The notes: a model not told the origin generated them from the sequence alone. Shown: positions 12,498 to 22,049, counted from the stretch's first letter. The stretch is 22,447 bases of DNA from Endobugula sp965225895 (GCA_965225895.1 CBDDBR010000001.1:1-22447); one strand, 5' to 3'. Numbers and translations are program-made.

Positions 12498-12937
12498 ATT
12501 GCCCCCACAAAACCCACGCAAAACAAGATACCGCCGATAACGGTCTTAACGGGACTTTTTCGCTTAATATTCGCTTCAGACTCCACGGCTTCCGTGGCTT
12601 CCGCCTCTATTTCATCAAGCGTTAAATCAACCGAACTTTGCTCAACTTCGCTTAGGTTTTCGCTTACAGGTTCGGTCAATGGTTCGCTTGGCTTTTCGGT
12701 TACAACCTCGCTTGCTTTTGCTTGCCAATTATCAGTGACGTTAGCAGGTTTTATCACATCACCTGTAAATCTTGCCGTGTGATAAATTAAATTTTGCACG
12801 GGTGCGCCAGTACGTTGATCAAGGCCGCAGGAAGGGCAACACGTATAAAGATAATGACCACGCTTTTTGCTTTGTCGAACGTCCATAATCTCGCCACAAT
12901 CGCACTGCATTGAACCTACACTATTTTCGTGAGTCAT
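12482..12937 (-). CDS. Zinc-ribbon, S/T-E-repeat, membrane-anchored protein (copy 2)
   Basis: Same 151-aa protein as 1828..2283: CDCG and CCPSCG ribbon, six 4-residue repeats, C-terminal span. The repeat number is unchanged between copies. Confidence 0.8.
   Translation of the reverse strand: MTHENSVGSMQCDCGEIMDVRQSKKRGHYLYTCCPSCGLDQRTGAPVQNLIYHTARFTGDVIKPANVTDNWQAKASEVVTEKPSEPLTEPVSENLSEVEQSSVDLTLDEIEAEATEAVESEANIKRKSPVKTVIGGILFCVGFVGAIWAAV
12641..12712 (-). repeat. 12-base tandem repeat, six units (copy 2)
   Basis: Same six units as at 1987..2058. Confidence 0.75.
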
Positions 12938-13103
12938 TTTTCACCTCATTTGGAATGTCGTGTAATTTCCAGCTTAATTTAATCTCACCGACATCAGAAG
13001 TGACCACGCCAACGATCAGGACCGTCATCATTACACCCACCAAAAAAGCCGCTAACGCTTTAGCCATCAACCAATATGTTAAACTTGACAATATATTACC
13101 CAT
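12921..13103 (-). CDS. 60-aa single-span membrane protein (copy 2)
   Basis: Same as 2267..2449; membrane span at residues 12-34. Confidence 0.75.
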   Translation of the reverse strand: MGNILSSLTYWLMAKALAAFLVGVMMTVLIVGVVTSDVGEIKLSWKLHDIPNEVKNDSRK

Positions 13104-13281
13104 TGGCTTGAACCTCTTTAATGCTGGCCTCTATCTGTTCACGATTTAAACCATGAATAGCAATATCAAGACTTTTTGCATAACGCCGCAACTCATGCCA
13201 CCCCATCGGCTCTAACTCTACCCACCGAACCTTACCGCCATTCTTTTGCTTCATTGTTTTTATCCAACGCTGATTAGCCAT
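13096..13281 (-). CDS. 61-aa SAP/HeH-like basic protein (copy 2)
   Basis: Same as 2442..2627. Confidence 0.7.
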   Translation of the reverse strand: MANQRWIKTMKQKNGGKVRWVELEPMGWHELRRYAKSLDIAIHGLNREQIEASIKEVQANG

Positions 13282-13293
13282 TGTTAGCCCCCG

Positions 13294-13533
13294 CTATTTT
13301 AAAAAATTAATCACCCTATCAACCAAACTACATAACTTAACTATGACCACAGCCAAATAATTACTTAATGTCCACGGTCTATTCCTATAGGCAATCCACG
13401 CACCAATATGTGCTTCATGCTTTACTACTATTTTTGCCTTACTTAGCTTTTCAGCAAGTTCAATAAAGTCATCCAGCGACTCACTACTCACAGGTTTGCC
13501 AACAGGCCTATACGACAACGACTTACCACTCAC
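13294..13533 (-). CDS. 79-aa protein with C-terminal hydrophobic segment (copy 2)
   Basis: Same as 2640..2879; GTG start at 13533. Confidence 0.65.
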   Translation of the reverse strand: MSGKSLSYRPVGKPVSSESLDDFIELAEKLSKAKIVVKHEAHIGAWIAYRNRPWTLSNYLAVVIVKLCSLVDRVINFLK

Positions 13534-13535
13534 AA

Positions 13536-13706
13536 CTAAACCCCCGTTATGACGTAGTAGAACAAACCCACCAAAACGGCCTTATAAATCCGCCTTAGAT
13601 GCAACTCTTTCATAAAATCATCAAAGCTACGCGAAACACACTCCGCGCAAAATTCCTGCTCTTGATCATCTTCGTTTGTTGCTTCGCTTTTATCACCTTC
13701 ACTCAT
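13536..13706 (-). CDS. 56-aa acidic CxxC membrane protein (copy 2)
   Basis: Same as 2882..3052. Confidence 0.7.
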   Translation of the reverse strand: MSEGDKSEATNEDDQEQEFCAECVSRSFDDFMKELHLRRIYKAVLVGLFYYVITGV

Positions 13707-13741
13707 ATTTCACCCCGTACAGTTATTGACACAAGTCCTAG

Positions 13742-13760
13742 GGCGCGGTTTCACCGCACC
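13742..13760 (-). other. Hairpin downstream of Rep (copy 2)
   Basis: Same 8-bp stem with GAA loop as at 3088..3106. Confidence 0.45.
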
Positions 13761-13773
13761 TAAAGTCAAAAGA

Positions 13774-15399
13774 TTAAGAAGAACCAGAACCCAAGCCCCC
13801 TTTATTTAACACAGGTCGCACCGTCCACACGTGATCACGTGTGGACAAAAAGAAACCCAAACGCAGCGCCACTGGCTGCAACCAAACGCCAATTAAACGA
13901 ATCACTTTATCCTCATAAGTATTCGTTACATCATCACTATCAACGTATTGTGGTCTTGCGGTTTGCTGTTCACGGCCAACAAAAGCGCCGCCCATTAAAT
14001 CTACAAATTCCCGCCAGCTTCCACGATCTGCCGCGTCTCTAAGCTGTTCTATAATTTCAGGACATCCCGTTAATATCTCCCGCTTTCTTCGTAACTCACG
14101 CCACACCGTAACGCTTACACTGCCTATCGGCTGAAACTGCCTAATACCCCAAGTACTAGCCCAACACTTAACACGCTCCGCACCATCTTGTGCGGGTAAC
14201 ATTGACTCTTCGTCAATTTCCAAACCGTATCCGTTTAGATTTTTACCAATATATTTCGCAATGTACCCAGTAGCCGTTCCTTTACTTTTATCAATTTCAA
14301 CCACATCACAACGATGCTCACTTGCGCCCTTTTCATCACCATCCTCGACCATTGCATGACGCCTAAAAATTTCGCAAGCTTGACCAACCAAATCAGGATG
14401 ACAATACAATAAAAAATGGTTATGAGGAGTTCCGTCATGATGAGGTTCCGAAACTCTAAAGCCGAACACACGCACACCACACCGATGCCACTCGGCACGA
14501 ATTCTTGCCCACACCTCATTCAAATACCCCATCGCATCAGCAGGTGACGCTCCAGTAAATTTACTATTAATAAAACCCTTATGGGTCTTTGCATGATATT
14601 TAGACGGGCAAGTCAACGTAAGAAACAAACCTTGAAGCCCCATAGAATTGGCGATCTCTTCATAGCCCCTATTACGCACCATCCATTCAACACGCATCAC
14701 TTCAGGATTAGAAACCGACCTCACCGCGCATGCTAATAAATTAATTGTGTCGCCCTCTTCATTAACCGCTTCAGTGTTAGCCAACATTTCCTTATTTTTT
14801 CGCTGTTTACGTTTCCACCGTTGGAATGTGTAGTTACTCACGTAAGCACTTTTTGCAGCGTGCTTGTTATCTTTAGATATAAAACCATAAGCACGAAGCC
14901 CCGCCTCCAATTGCCGCTTAATCATCTTGCGCAATACCCGCCGCCACCACGAAACCGAACTCACTTTGTTAATAGCTACAGTATTTTTTTTCAGTATTTT
15001 TTCCTCATCGTCATTTCGAGTAATTACCAGAGGGAAAGATATTGACAAGAACTCAACAAACAAACCCACACTAGCCACAGCATCGACAAGCTGCAATTCA
15101 CCCGCAGCTATCCGATAAATATTTTCGCAAGCTTGCGAACGCCGCGCCGCAATAATTTCAATATCTTCATCCTCAATCGCAACAGACCAAGAGCCGCCAA
15201 TATAAATATAATCGCGATATTGAAAAGAAGGGTCGTGAAACGAAAAAACACTATCCATTTCACGTAGTTTATTATTTGCAGAAACATAGCCAGCACTACG
15301 AGCCGTGCGCTTATAAACCGATTCAATATAATGGTTAATTAGCTTATGCTTTTCGATGATCTTTGCAGACCATTTTTGACAGTCACGAGTGCCGATCAT
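13774..15399 (-). CDS. HUH rolling-circle replication initiator (copy 2)
   Basis: Complete 541-aa copy identical to 3120..4745, with FLTLTCP, PHNHF and GYIAKYIGKN motifs intact. Two Rep genes and two copies of any origin would let a nicking event at one copy and termination at the next release a unit-length circle, if this tandem form exists in the cell. Confidence 0.92.
   Translation of the reverse strand: MIGTRDCQKWSAKIIEKHKLINHYIESVYKRTARSAGYVSANNKLREMDSVFSFHDPSFQYRDYIYIGGSWSVAIEDEDIEIIAARRSQACENIYRIAAGELQLVDAVASVGLFVEFLSISFPLVITRNDDEEKILKKNTVAINKVSSVSWWRRVLRKMIKRQLEAGLRAYGFISKDNKHAAKSAYVSNYTFQRWKRKQRKNKEMLANTEAVNEEGDTINLLACAVRSVSNPEVMRVEWMVRNRGYEEIANSMGLQGLFLTLTCPSKYHAKTHKGFINSKFTGASPADAMGYLNEVWARIRAEWHRCGVRVFGFRVSEPHHDGTPHNHFLLYCHPDLVGQACEIFRRHAMVEDGDEKGASEHRCDVVEIDKSKGTATGYIAKYIGKNLNGYGLEIDEESMLPAQDGAERVKCWASTWGIRQFQPIGSVSVTVWRELRRKREILTGCPEIIEQLRDAADRGSWREFVDLMGGAFVGREQQTARPQYVDSDDVTNTYEDKVIRLIGVWLQPVALRLGFFLSTRDHVWTVRPVLNKGGLGSGSS
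13823..13846. repeat. 24-bp palindrome in Rep (copy 2)
   Basis: Same perfect palindrome as at 3169..3192. Confidence 0.75.
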
Positions 15400-15611
15400 G
15401 ACCCTCGAACACTCCCAGTCTTTATGCACATCTCAATATCGAACAAATCGTTCAAATCTAGACTAACTACGACCACAGCATCAAGATCACTATTAAGCGC
15501 ATTCACATACAGTCTGCCCTTATGTATTTTTCCCACAGGCAAACCAAAAGCAGTCTCTTTAACAAAAAAATCACCCGACCTATCATCGGCACCCACAATT
15601 TCTATACTCAC
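15396..15611 (-). CDS. 71-aa early protein (copy 2)
   Basis: Same as 4742..4957; GTG start at 15611 overlapping the preceding stop. Confidence 0.65.
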   Translation of the reverse strand: MSIEIVGADDRSGDFFVKETAFGLPVGKIHKGRLYVNALNSDLDAVVVVSLDLNDLFDIEMCIKTGSVRGS

Positions 15612-15700
15612 ACCGACACCCCACAAATCAAATTTAGATCAGCAGCAGCCAATGCCAATAAAACTACCGATGCAGAAAAATAAAAGAACTTTTCAATCAT
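15608..15700 (-). CDS. 30-aa hydrophobic peptide (copy 2)
   Basis: Same as 4954..5046. Confidence 0.5.
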   Translation of the reverse strand: MIEKFFYFSASVVLLALAAADLNLICGVSV

Positions 15701-15981
15701 CACGCCGCCACCCTTTTTTGACCATTTAAGACCATCAATCTTTCAGTGATCACTTGCATTTCGTAACACGTTAAACCTTTCACACCCCACAAATCGTTGC
15801 TTATGGGACAATAGTCATACACACCATCACGGCGCTTAATAATAAAGCCCATATACAATCGCTCGCGAACTACGTGCGATTCCCAAGAACGCGGTTTTTT
15901 ATCACGCAACACAAAAACATTAATGGCTTTATCCATTTTTCTGCACTGCTCGAACTGCACCATCACTGAAGACTTATTCAT
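15700..15981 (-). CDS. 93-aa early basic protein (copy 2)
   Basis: Same as 5046..5327; ATG at 15981 after GAGGTGA. Confidence 0.75.
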   Translation of the reverse strand: MNKSSVMVQFEQCRKMDKAINVFVLRDKKPRSWESHVVRERLYMGFIIKRRDGVYDYCPISNDLWGVKGLTCYEMQVITERLMVLNGQKRVAA

Positions 15982-15986
15982 CGCTA

Positions 15987-16205
15987 TCACCTCGTCAAAG
16001 AAAGGCAATTTAAAAACCATATACAACCCAATTCGCGAGATAACCGAGATAACTCAAATTCAAGATCATCATGCGAATAAGAAGACCTACTCACAGAAAT
16101 AAAATAGCTCCCACCTCTTGACAAGGAAGAAAACTTACACCCAGCTAATCGCTTATCGTCAGAATTTTGTAGCGCGGAAAGACACGCTTCTAGATATGTA
16201 CTCAT
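15987..16205 (-). CDS. 72-aa first early-operon gene (copy 2)
   Basis: Same as 5333..5551. Confidence 0.7.
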   Translation of the reverse strand: MSTYLEACLSALQNSDDKRLAGCKFSSLSRGGSYFISVSRSSYSHDDLEFELSRLSRELGCIWFLNCLSLTR

Positions 16206-16248
16206 AATTGAACCCCAAATTCATTAATCGTTAATTGTTGAATTGATA

Positions 16249-16325
16249 CATTGCACCCCGTTAGAACTGGTGGCCTCGATAACGACACCGAAGGCCACCA
16301 CGCAAAGCATTTTGGGGATGCAATG
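16249..16325 (-). promoter_or_regulatory. Structured early leader (copy 2)
   Basis: Same nested inverted repeats as at 5595..5671. Confidence 0.65.
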
Positions 16326-16336
16326 ACAGGGGAAAG

Positions 16337-16382
16337 ATTACACACCTGCGCAAGTTGACGTCAACTTGCGCAGGTTGATATT
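16337..16382. promoter_or_regulatory. Divergent promoter switch (copy 2)
   Basis: Same 32-bp palindrome (16344..16375), with overlapping -35 boxes and outward -10 boxes TGTAAT (-) and GATATT (+). Confidence 0.8.
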
Positions 16383-16424
16383 GCTTATTGATGGATGATG
16401 CATAAAATGGACGGGACGACACCA

Positions 16425-16757
16425 ATGACTACAACGCTAATGATTACAACAAAATCACTACTTGATTTACTTAATTCGTATAAAAAATGGTCTGATTACA
16501 GGATAGGAAAAGAGATAGGCGCAAAAAACCAAACAGTATCAAAATGGCGCACAAACAAAACAGTGATGTCAGATGAATACGTCTATAAAGTAGCGGAAAT
16601 ACTGGGTTTCGACCCCGAATGGCTATTATTACATATACACGCTGAAAGAAATTTGAAACAACCGTTTTACGAAAAACTGGCTAAATTAGCAGAGAACGAA
16701 ACCCCTCCAGAAGCATCGAAAAAAGTCACAGAAATCACAAAAAACACCAAAAATTAA
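16425..16757 (+). CDS. Phage repressor-like HTH protein, DUF3693-like (copy 2)
   Basis: Same 110-aa protein as 5771..6103, ATG at 16425 preceded by CGGGA. Confidence 0.8.
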   Translation: MTTTLMITTKSLLDLLNSYKKWSDYRIGKEIGAKNQTVSKWRTNKTVMSDEYVYKVAEILGFDPEWLLLHIHAERNLKQPFYEKLAKLAENETPPEASKKVTEITKNTKN

Positions 16758-16828
16758 AAAATTCGCACAACGGCAATGCACAGTGCCGCCTATCTTATTG
16801 ATTCTATTAATAAAACCCTTCGCGCCAC

Positions 16829-16856
16829 TTATTCCAAAATATATATTATGCGAACC
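16829..16856 (-). other. dif-like site, candidate attP (copy 2)
   Basis: Same sequence as 6175..6202. If the tandem arose by Xer integration, sites at the two junctions might differ in the XerD arm or centre; these two are identical. Confidence 0.6.
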
Positions 16857-16917
16857 TAGGGGCTAAGTTTTTAAATGTCAATATGGTGATAAGTACAGGT
16901 GGTAAAAGATGCCAAAC

Positions 16918-16933
16918 GTTCAATATATTGAAC
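16918..16933. promoter_or_regulatory. 16-bp palindrome (copy 2)
   Basis: GTTCAATATATTGAAC, same as at 6264..6279. Confidence 0.6.
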
Positions 16934-17022
16934 AGGTATTATTTTTTAATTACTTTTGTCGTTAAATTATTGGCGCGCATATAGCGCATCAATCTAAAAA
17001 ACAATAACATTTAGGTAATTAT

Positions 17023-17502
17023 ATGGACTTACACACTAAAGATTTACAACGAAAATCAACTCAAAGACAATCTAAAGAACTCGCTAACTTGTTTAGCACT
17101 GAAAAGCTGATGCAATATTTAGATATTTCGTACAGTACCGCTAGACGCTACAAACGCGGTCACAGCGTTATTCGCAAGCCAGAACGTGAATATCTAACAC
17201 TTATTCACGATCAGCGCATCATGCCCCCAAAATGGCCGCTGAACATTACGTTTGAACGTGACGATAAGCTACATTTGAGCAAATACAGCCTCACGTGGGG
17301 TCAATTAGAGCATTATTCCTTTATGTGTGAGCGCTGGGGTGAATCGTTGCATAACGTAACGATTATGCGTGCGTATGTAGATGATGTGATGGAATCTATG
17401 ACTGAAGTGCAGCGCGCACAAGCGATGGAGTTAAAGCGCATCATGATTGAGTGTGTGGAAACTGGCCAGCCTTATAATATTTACGAAAAAAGTCAGGCAT
17501 AA
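17023..17502 (+). CDS. Second HTH regulator, DUF3653-like (copy 2)
   Basis: Same 159-aa protein as 6369..6848. Confidence 0.75.
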   Translation: MDLHTKDLQRKSTQRQSKELANLFSTEKLMQYLDISYSTARRYKRGHSVIRKPEREYLTLIHDQRIMPPKWPLNITFERDDKLHLSKYSLTWGQLEHYSFMCERWGESLHNVTIMRAYVDDVMESMTEVQRAQAMELKRIMIECVETGQPYNIYEKSQA

Positions 17503-17506
17503 AAAA

Positions 17507-17524
17507 AGGGCGGTTAACCGCCCT
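17507..17524. terminator. Bidirectional terminator (copy 2)
   Basis: Same AGGGCGG/CCGCCCT stem as at 6853..6870. Confidence 0.85.
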
Positions 17525-17660
17525 ACTTTTCCACTTTATCAATTCGCTTATCAAGCCGATCAATATTTTTCCAGAGATGATGAATATCTTTACGAATAGC
17601 AGCATATAACATGCCGCCCGCAAACAATGTGCTAAACACTTGATTAAGGTCTACATCCAT
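17523..17660 (-). CDS. 45-aa last late gene (copy 2)
   Basis: Same as 6869..7006. Confidence 0.65.
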   Translation of the reverse strand: MDVDLNQVFSTLFAGGMLYAAIRKDIHHLWKNIDRLDKRIDKVEK

Positions 17661-17968
17661 CACTTAAGCAACCCCCACAAGGCATTATCTTTATCGTGTT
17701 GACTCGCTTCGTGAAACGGGCTTACTGCACCAATGACTGTTCGCCATGTTCCGAAGTATCCATCAAAAAAACCTTCCACATTGTCGCCGCCGAATGTTGA
17801 TTGGGCTTGCCGATTAATGATGTTGTTTTGATGCGTTGGGTTTAAATCTTCTGTGACTGTTTTTACAATGTCATTTTTTTTGTAGTAAGCATATCCAACG
17901 CCCATCGCCGCCAGTATCACCAGCATAAACATACCATCAATCTGAAAACCGACTTTAGGTAATCGCAT
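17660..17968 (-). CDS. 102-aa membrane-anchored protein (copy 2)
   Basis: Same as 7006..7314. Confidence 0.75.
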   Translation of the reverse strand: MRLPKVGFQIDGMFMLVILAAMGVGYAYYKKNDIVKTVTEDLNPTHQNNIINRQAQSTFGGDNVEGFFDGYFGTWRTVIGAVSPFHEASQHDKDNALWGLLK

Positions 17969-18579
17969 TAGACTAACGCCTCGTCAATAGCTTTGTACTG
18001 ACCCGCAATACGTGACCACTTAGCCAAACTGCCTTCTCGTACATCTAAGTGAACCATGTGACCAGGGGAAGTATCGGTATATAAACCTATACCAGTAAAA
18101 CCTACACGCTTGGCAATTTCATAAGCGCGCTGACGTTCTGCCGCTGAATTGATGTATCCACCTAACGAATTTTTAGGGAATACATCAACTGCACGAACCT
18201 CGCCCCACTTCATAATATTATGCTGGCTATTGCTGGTTGGATGTTCACGGCCTACCGCGTCTTGATGCGGTGATACTTGAACAGGAAAACCCCATTGATG
18301 CCTAAATTCATCTAACTTTTTCAGTAAGTCAGGACTCATTTTTTCATACCAACCACCGAATTCTTGCGGTGTAAAATAACGTAACTTCACGCCACTGCCC
18401 TCTTGTTTATTTAAGATTGAATCCAATATTGAATTTGAATTAATTAAATTTAATACGCCACTTGCGCTTTGTTCTTTCATTGCCGCACTATTTTTTATTG
18501 GCTTTCGCTGAATAAAAAATACAATCGCCGCCAACGAACCGAATAACGTTATTACTACCGTTAATAATCGTTTTTTCAT
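17968..18579 (-). CDS. Membrane-anchored M15-type peptidase (copy 2)
   Basis: Same 203-aa protein as 7314..7925, with H120, D132 and H177 all kept. Confidence 0.82.
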   Translation of the reverse strand: MKKRLLTVVITLFGSLAAIVFFIQRKPIKNSAAMKEQSASGVLNLINSNSILDSILNKQEGSGVKLRYFTPQEFGGWYEKMSPDLLKKLDEFRHQWGFPVQVSPHQDAVGREHPTSNSQHNIMKWGEVRAVDVFPKNSLGGYINSAAERQRAYEIAKRVGFTGIGLYTDTSPGHMVHLDVREGSLAKWSRIAGQYKAIDEALV

Positions 18580-18677
18580 TAGACAATCAACTTGCCTTTT
18601 TTCATCCACGAGACGATCACCGCAGCACATACCGCCGCCGCAATAGTAAACAAGAAATTTTTACTTGCTGTTGTCAT
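18579..18677 (-). CDS. 32-aa membrane peptide (copy 2)
   Basis: Same as 7925..8023. Confidence 0.6.
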   Translation of the reverse strand: MTTASKNFLFTIAAAVCAAVIVSWMKKGKLIV

Positions 18678-18855
18678 TTTCTACCTCGCTTAACCGATAG
18701 ATTGCATCAATGCTTAATAATTTTTTGTCGATTTCTTTAAGCAATACTGTGTTATTTTTTTCTATCGCATCAGCACGCTCTATTTCTAACTGAGTACGCA
18801 CATTCTTTGCGATCTGTTGACGATGCTCAAGCGTTAACTCTGATAATCCATACAT
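18661..18855 (-). CDS. 64-aa helical protein (copy 2)
   Basis: Same as 8007..8201. Confidence 0.75.
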   Translation of the reverse strand: MYGLSELTLEHRQQIAKNVRTQLEIERADAIEKNNTVLLKEIDKKLLSIDAIYRLSEVENDNSK

Positions 18856-18856
18856 A

Positions 18857-19549
18857 TTAAAGCACCTCGTAAATAACAGATTGCACATTGTGATTTAAGC
18901 CATAGAAATACAAACCCTGACCCGCCTTAACAAATAACGGCATTGCAATACCACCATTGCCCACACCCATTGTTTCAAGCCCATAGTCAAATGCTAGAAC
19001 ACAACCATCGACCGAATGCATAGGTACAGAGCTATTTAAAATAATACTGGCCTGATGGGAATTATTGTTTGCTACTGACACATAATACTGATAAATAACC
19101 AGCCCATTAACATTATCATAAGGTTGAACAACCGCAACAGGCCCAGCCGTATTAACAGAATAATGAATCTCTTGATTAGCACCAGAAAAATACTTTTGGG
19201 GATTTTCAGGCGTAGAACTCACCACCACTGGCGGCATTTTCGCCACTTCAATATCGGGAACATCTACAACACTAACGCTAGACCCCTCGCGTGTATTTTC
19301 CCGCTTATACGAACCCGCCTCAAACTCAACAATCTGCGATTCATCGTGCAAGTTTAAAATATTAATTTTTTCAAAACGCTCTTGACCGTTGACTAGCTGT
19401 TCACCAACCTCAAGCACCGACTCTTCAATAACTGTCGAATCATTTTTTAACAATCTGACCCGAATATCACCAGAGCCATTTTTAAACATGAAATTGTAAC
19501 CAACGATTGATAGCGTTTGATCAATTCCCGATTCTAAAGTGACTTTCAT
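18857..19549 (-). CDS. 230-aa possible spike/penton protein (copy 2)
   Basis: Same as 8203..8895. Confidence 0.75.
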   Translation of the reverse strand: MKVTLESGIDQTLSIVGYNFMFKNGSGDIRVRLLKNDSTVIEESVLEVGEQLVNGQERFEKINILNLHDESQIVEFEAGSYKRENTREGSSVSVVDVPDIEVAKMPPVVVSSTPENPQKYFSGANQEIHYSVNTAGPVAVVQPYDNVNGLVIYQYYVSVANNNSHQASIILNSSVPMHSVDGCVLAFDYGLETMGVGNGGIAMPLFVKAGQGLYFYGLNHNVQSVIYEVL

Positions 19550-19965
19550 TTTTTATTCCTCAATAGCGCATAAGCTAACGCAGACACCGAAGCCACACCA
19601 CCAGCACCTAGCCATAGTTTTTGCGTTTGCGTTAATGGCTTTTTACCAAATTCTACAGGCTCAACACCAGAAGCCGCCGCCAAGTTACTCATCGCATTGC
19701 CGACCAAATCATTAGCCCCTGAATAGACTTGCATTTGATTATCTAACACTTGCGAAAGAATACCGCCAACACCGTTTATCGTGGTGGTGGCAAACTCTAA
19801 TGCTTTAGGGTCTACTTGCGTAAGCGATACATGCTTACCACTTAACGCAATTCCTCCCTCTTCAATATCACCGCTAATCGCTGCATTCAGTGATTCATTA
19901 GAAGTGTTTGTCGTTGTTGTACTAGAACTACTACTAGCCTGATTACTAGAACCACCCTTACCCAT
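19546..19965 (-). CDS. 139-aa Ser/Thr-rich tail-anchored protein (copy 2)
   Basis: Same as 8892..9311. Confidence 0.75.
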   Translation of the reverse strand: MGKGGSSNQASSSSSTTTTNTSNESLNAAISGDIEEGGIALSGKHVSLTQVDPKALEFATTTINGVGGILSQVLDNQMQVYSGANDLVGNAMSNLAAASGVEPVEFGKKPLTQTQKLWLGAGGVASVSALAYALLRNKK

Positions 19966-20332
19966 CTTTATTGCTCCAACGGTACACCGTTTCTACAGGC
20001 TCAAAACACATTTTTTTTACGAACCTTGTTGCCAACTTTTCGCTAATGACAGTATGAAAACGCATTGAATTAATACCCTCGCTTACACATGCGGCCTTTA
20101 GATACTCCACCAAAGGTTCTGTATTTTTCCCCTGCCACGCAACTAGAACTAACTCTTTTTTATTTTCAAATAGCTCTAACCGAGTAATAAAATAACCATG
20201 GCTTTCAACATGCCAAAGCGTAGATACACCACTACTAACCTCGCCAGCAACAATAGCCATACCCTCATCACTCAGCGCACCAGACAAGCAATTCTCGACA
20301 TCAACAGACCATCCAACACGCTGCCAATTCAT
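19958..20332 (-). CDS. GNAT-fold-like virion-operon protein (copy 2)
   Basis: Same as 9304..9678. Confidence 0.7.
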   Translation of the reverse strand: MNWQRVGWSVDVENCLSGALSDEGMAIVAGEVSSGVSTLWHVESHGYFITRLELFENKKELVLVAWQGKNTEPLVEYLKAACVSEGINSMRFHTVISEKLATRFVKKMCFEPVETVYRWSNKDG

Positions 20333-20571
20333 TTCTTAAACAACTTGATTAAAAGCGCAAGAAAACCAACGGCAGCAATAATTGCGCCGCCGACATGAAC
20401 AGGGTTTTCGTCGTCAAACTTAAAGGGCTTATTTATTGTGATGCCCTCGTTACGAATATTACCCGTATCACCGTGGGAAAATTTTGCCCTAGCTTCAAAA
20501 TCACCATTTGTAGCCGCACCACCTTGACCAGACCAACCGCCCGTAGGGCTATTTTGCATACCTGGTATCAT
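20329..20571 (-). CDS. 80-aa tail-anchored membrane protein (copy 2)
   Basis: Same as 9675..9917. Confidence 0.75.
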   Translation of the reverse strand: MIPGMQNSPTGGWSGQGGAATNGDFEARAKFSHGDTGNIRNEGITINKPFKFDDENPVHVGGAIIAAVGFLALLIKLFKK

Positions 20572-20858
20572 CTAGCCACCGCCAACGCCAAGCCACTCAC
20601 CGCTAATGCAACAAGACCACCAATTGCCCATTTTGAAGACAACCAGCTTACCGACATATTAGATGGCGCCGCATAACCAGTATCAACAGCAACGCTAGGG
20701 CTATCGGTTGTCGCTGCCGTTAAATTTTGGCTTTGATCCTTACCTTGATTTTGCAATTCGGTTAACTGAACTTGTAGCCTCCCGTTATGATAATTTGCAA
20801 CAGCATTAACAAGATCACTCGCTTTAAAATCAATAAACCCATCAAGTCCCGTAGTCAT
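20568..20858 (-). CDS. 96-aa tail-anchored membrane protein (copy 2)
   Basis: Same as 9914..10204. Confidence 0.78.
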   Translation of the reverse strand: MTTGLDGFIDFKASDLVNAVANYHNGRLQVQLTELQNQGKDQSQNLTAATTDSPSVAVDTGYAAPSNMSVSWLSSKWAIGGLVALAVSGLALAVAR

Positions 20859-20870
20859 AACACACCCCCG

Positions 20871-21707
20871 TTAAGCGCTAAGGCTCGACCATGTAGATAG
20901 GTATTCGATTAGGTAGCGCACAGTTTGACTAGCACCAGCACCCAGCGTAGTGGTCAATCGCATTGAATTCACAAGGAAGTTAGGATCATCCATTAACAAT
21001 GATTCTTGAGGCACACCTGACAATAAGAAATCAATACACAAACCGTAATCATCAGCATAAGGCTCACGCCCCTGTGGGCTACCTAATTCATCAAACTCAG
21101 TACGGGCACGATCAAGATCAAAGGCAATCGTTCCGTTGATTTTTAATTGCAACGAATCCACCGCATCATTTAATACATGGATAGCCGCAATACGATCACG
21201 GCGATCAATATCGTCATGATGGTTTTCGCCTTCAGCGTTACCACCCTTGTTGCTTGGCACAACATAAGTTAACAACCCCGCACTAACATGACGGTTTGCT
21301 CCAAACTTACCGTGCGCTGTAATAGCTGGCGCAGTACCCTCAGCAATCTTAAATTCAATCTTGACTTGCTGAAGACCACCCGTACCCAACGCAGTAAGCA
21401 TGCGCAGCTCTTCGGTTTCCATTTCAGGACGACGAAAATATACTGATAGCACACCATCTTCGGTATTACGGAAATAACGTTTGTTTTCCTTATCAAGCTC
21501 ATTTCCGTCTTTGTACTCACGCAAAGTAACCGTGCGCGTAGCTGACACTAACTGAACTTTAATATTGGTCATTTGAGCCAAGGTTAAGCCACCATGCTCA
21601 ATGTGAACATCAAGAATAGAACGGCCTACCTGTGGACGAACAATAGCCGTTTGACCCGCCACTGCATTTTCGATCAAGACAACACTTTCGCGAATACGAT
21701 TACTCAT
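20871..21707 (-). CDS. Major capsid protein, PM2 P2-like (second full copy)
   Basis: Same 278-aa protein as 10217..11053; it spans the join between copies two and three intact, showing the second junction is as seamless as the first. Confidence 0.88.
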   Translation of the reverse strand: MSNRIRESVVLIENAVAGQTAIVRPQVGRSILDVHIEHGGLTLAQMTNIKVQLVSATRTVTLREYKDGNELDKENKRYFRNTEDGVLSVYFRRPEMETEELRMLTALGTGGLQQVKIEFKIAEGTAPAITAHGKFGANRHVSAGLLTYVVPSNKGGNAEGENHHDDIDRRDRIAAIHVLNDAVDSLQLKINGTIAFDLDRARTEFDELGSPQGREPYADDYGLCIDFLLSGVPQESLLMDDPNFLVNSMRLTTTLGAGASQTVRYLIEYLSTWSSLSA

Positions 21708-21868
21708 TTTTTCGCTCCCTTTGTTGCCACGTTTACGGCATCAGTTACAGGCTTAATCTTTAACTGTTTAAGCGCATAACCACCAACCCCCAAAATAACC
21801 GCCGCCACAATGGCAGAAACCACCATTGACGGATTTATACTGTCTTTAAAACTTTTCCAATAGTTCAT
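21704..21868 (-). CDS. 54-aa membrane protein, first late gene (copy 3)
   Basis: Same as 396..560. Confidence 0.8.
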   Translation of the reverse strand: MNYWKSFKDSINPSMVVSAIVAAVILGVGGYALKQLKIKPVTDAVNVATKGAKK

Positions 21869-21938
21869 CACTATTACCTTTTTAAATTGATTAAATGTCG
21901 CTTTTGCTGCTTTGCGATGTGGCTTATCAAATTAAAAA

Positions 21939-22000
21939 GTTCGCTTAACTGGCAACCGTAGTTCGCTCAGTTCGCTTAAAAAGTTCGCTTAGTTCGGTTA
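21939..22000 (-). repeat. Five iterons (copy 3)
   Basis: Same spacing and sequence as 631..692. Confidence 0.6.
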
Positions 22001-22009
22001 AAAAAGGGC

Positions 22010-22033
22010 AAAAAAAAGCCGCTATTTAGCGGC
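22010..22033 (-). terminator. Terminator after the packaging ATPase (copy 3)
   Basis: GCCGCT/AGCGGC stem and U-run, as at 702..725. Confidence 0.85.
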
Positions 22034-22049
22034 CAAGAGCGTTTGAAAA

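Larger units (their letters stand above)
16758..17022. other. Intergenic region between the regulators (copy 2)
   Basis: Same as 6104..6368; only the dif-like site and the 16-bp palindrome stand out. Confidence 0.6.
10655..21308. repeat. Genome unit, second copy (10,654 bp)
   Basis: Second head-to-tail copy. The junction at 10654/10655 lies inside an intact capsid gene (10217..11053), so the copies join seamlessly, as expected of a circle and not of independent insertions with flanks. Confidence 0.95.
21869..22049. promoter_or_regulatory. Late-operon control region (copy 3)
   Basis: Same as 561..741. Confidence 0.5.

Noticed and set aside
10655..21308. A second, distinct phage genome or a duplicated pathway
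   Set aside because: It is the same unit with identical translations and seamless junctions, so it adds no new genes.
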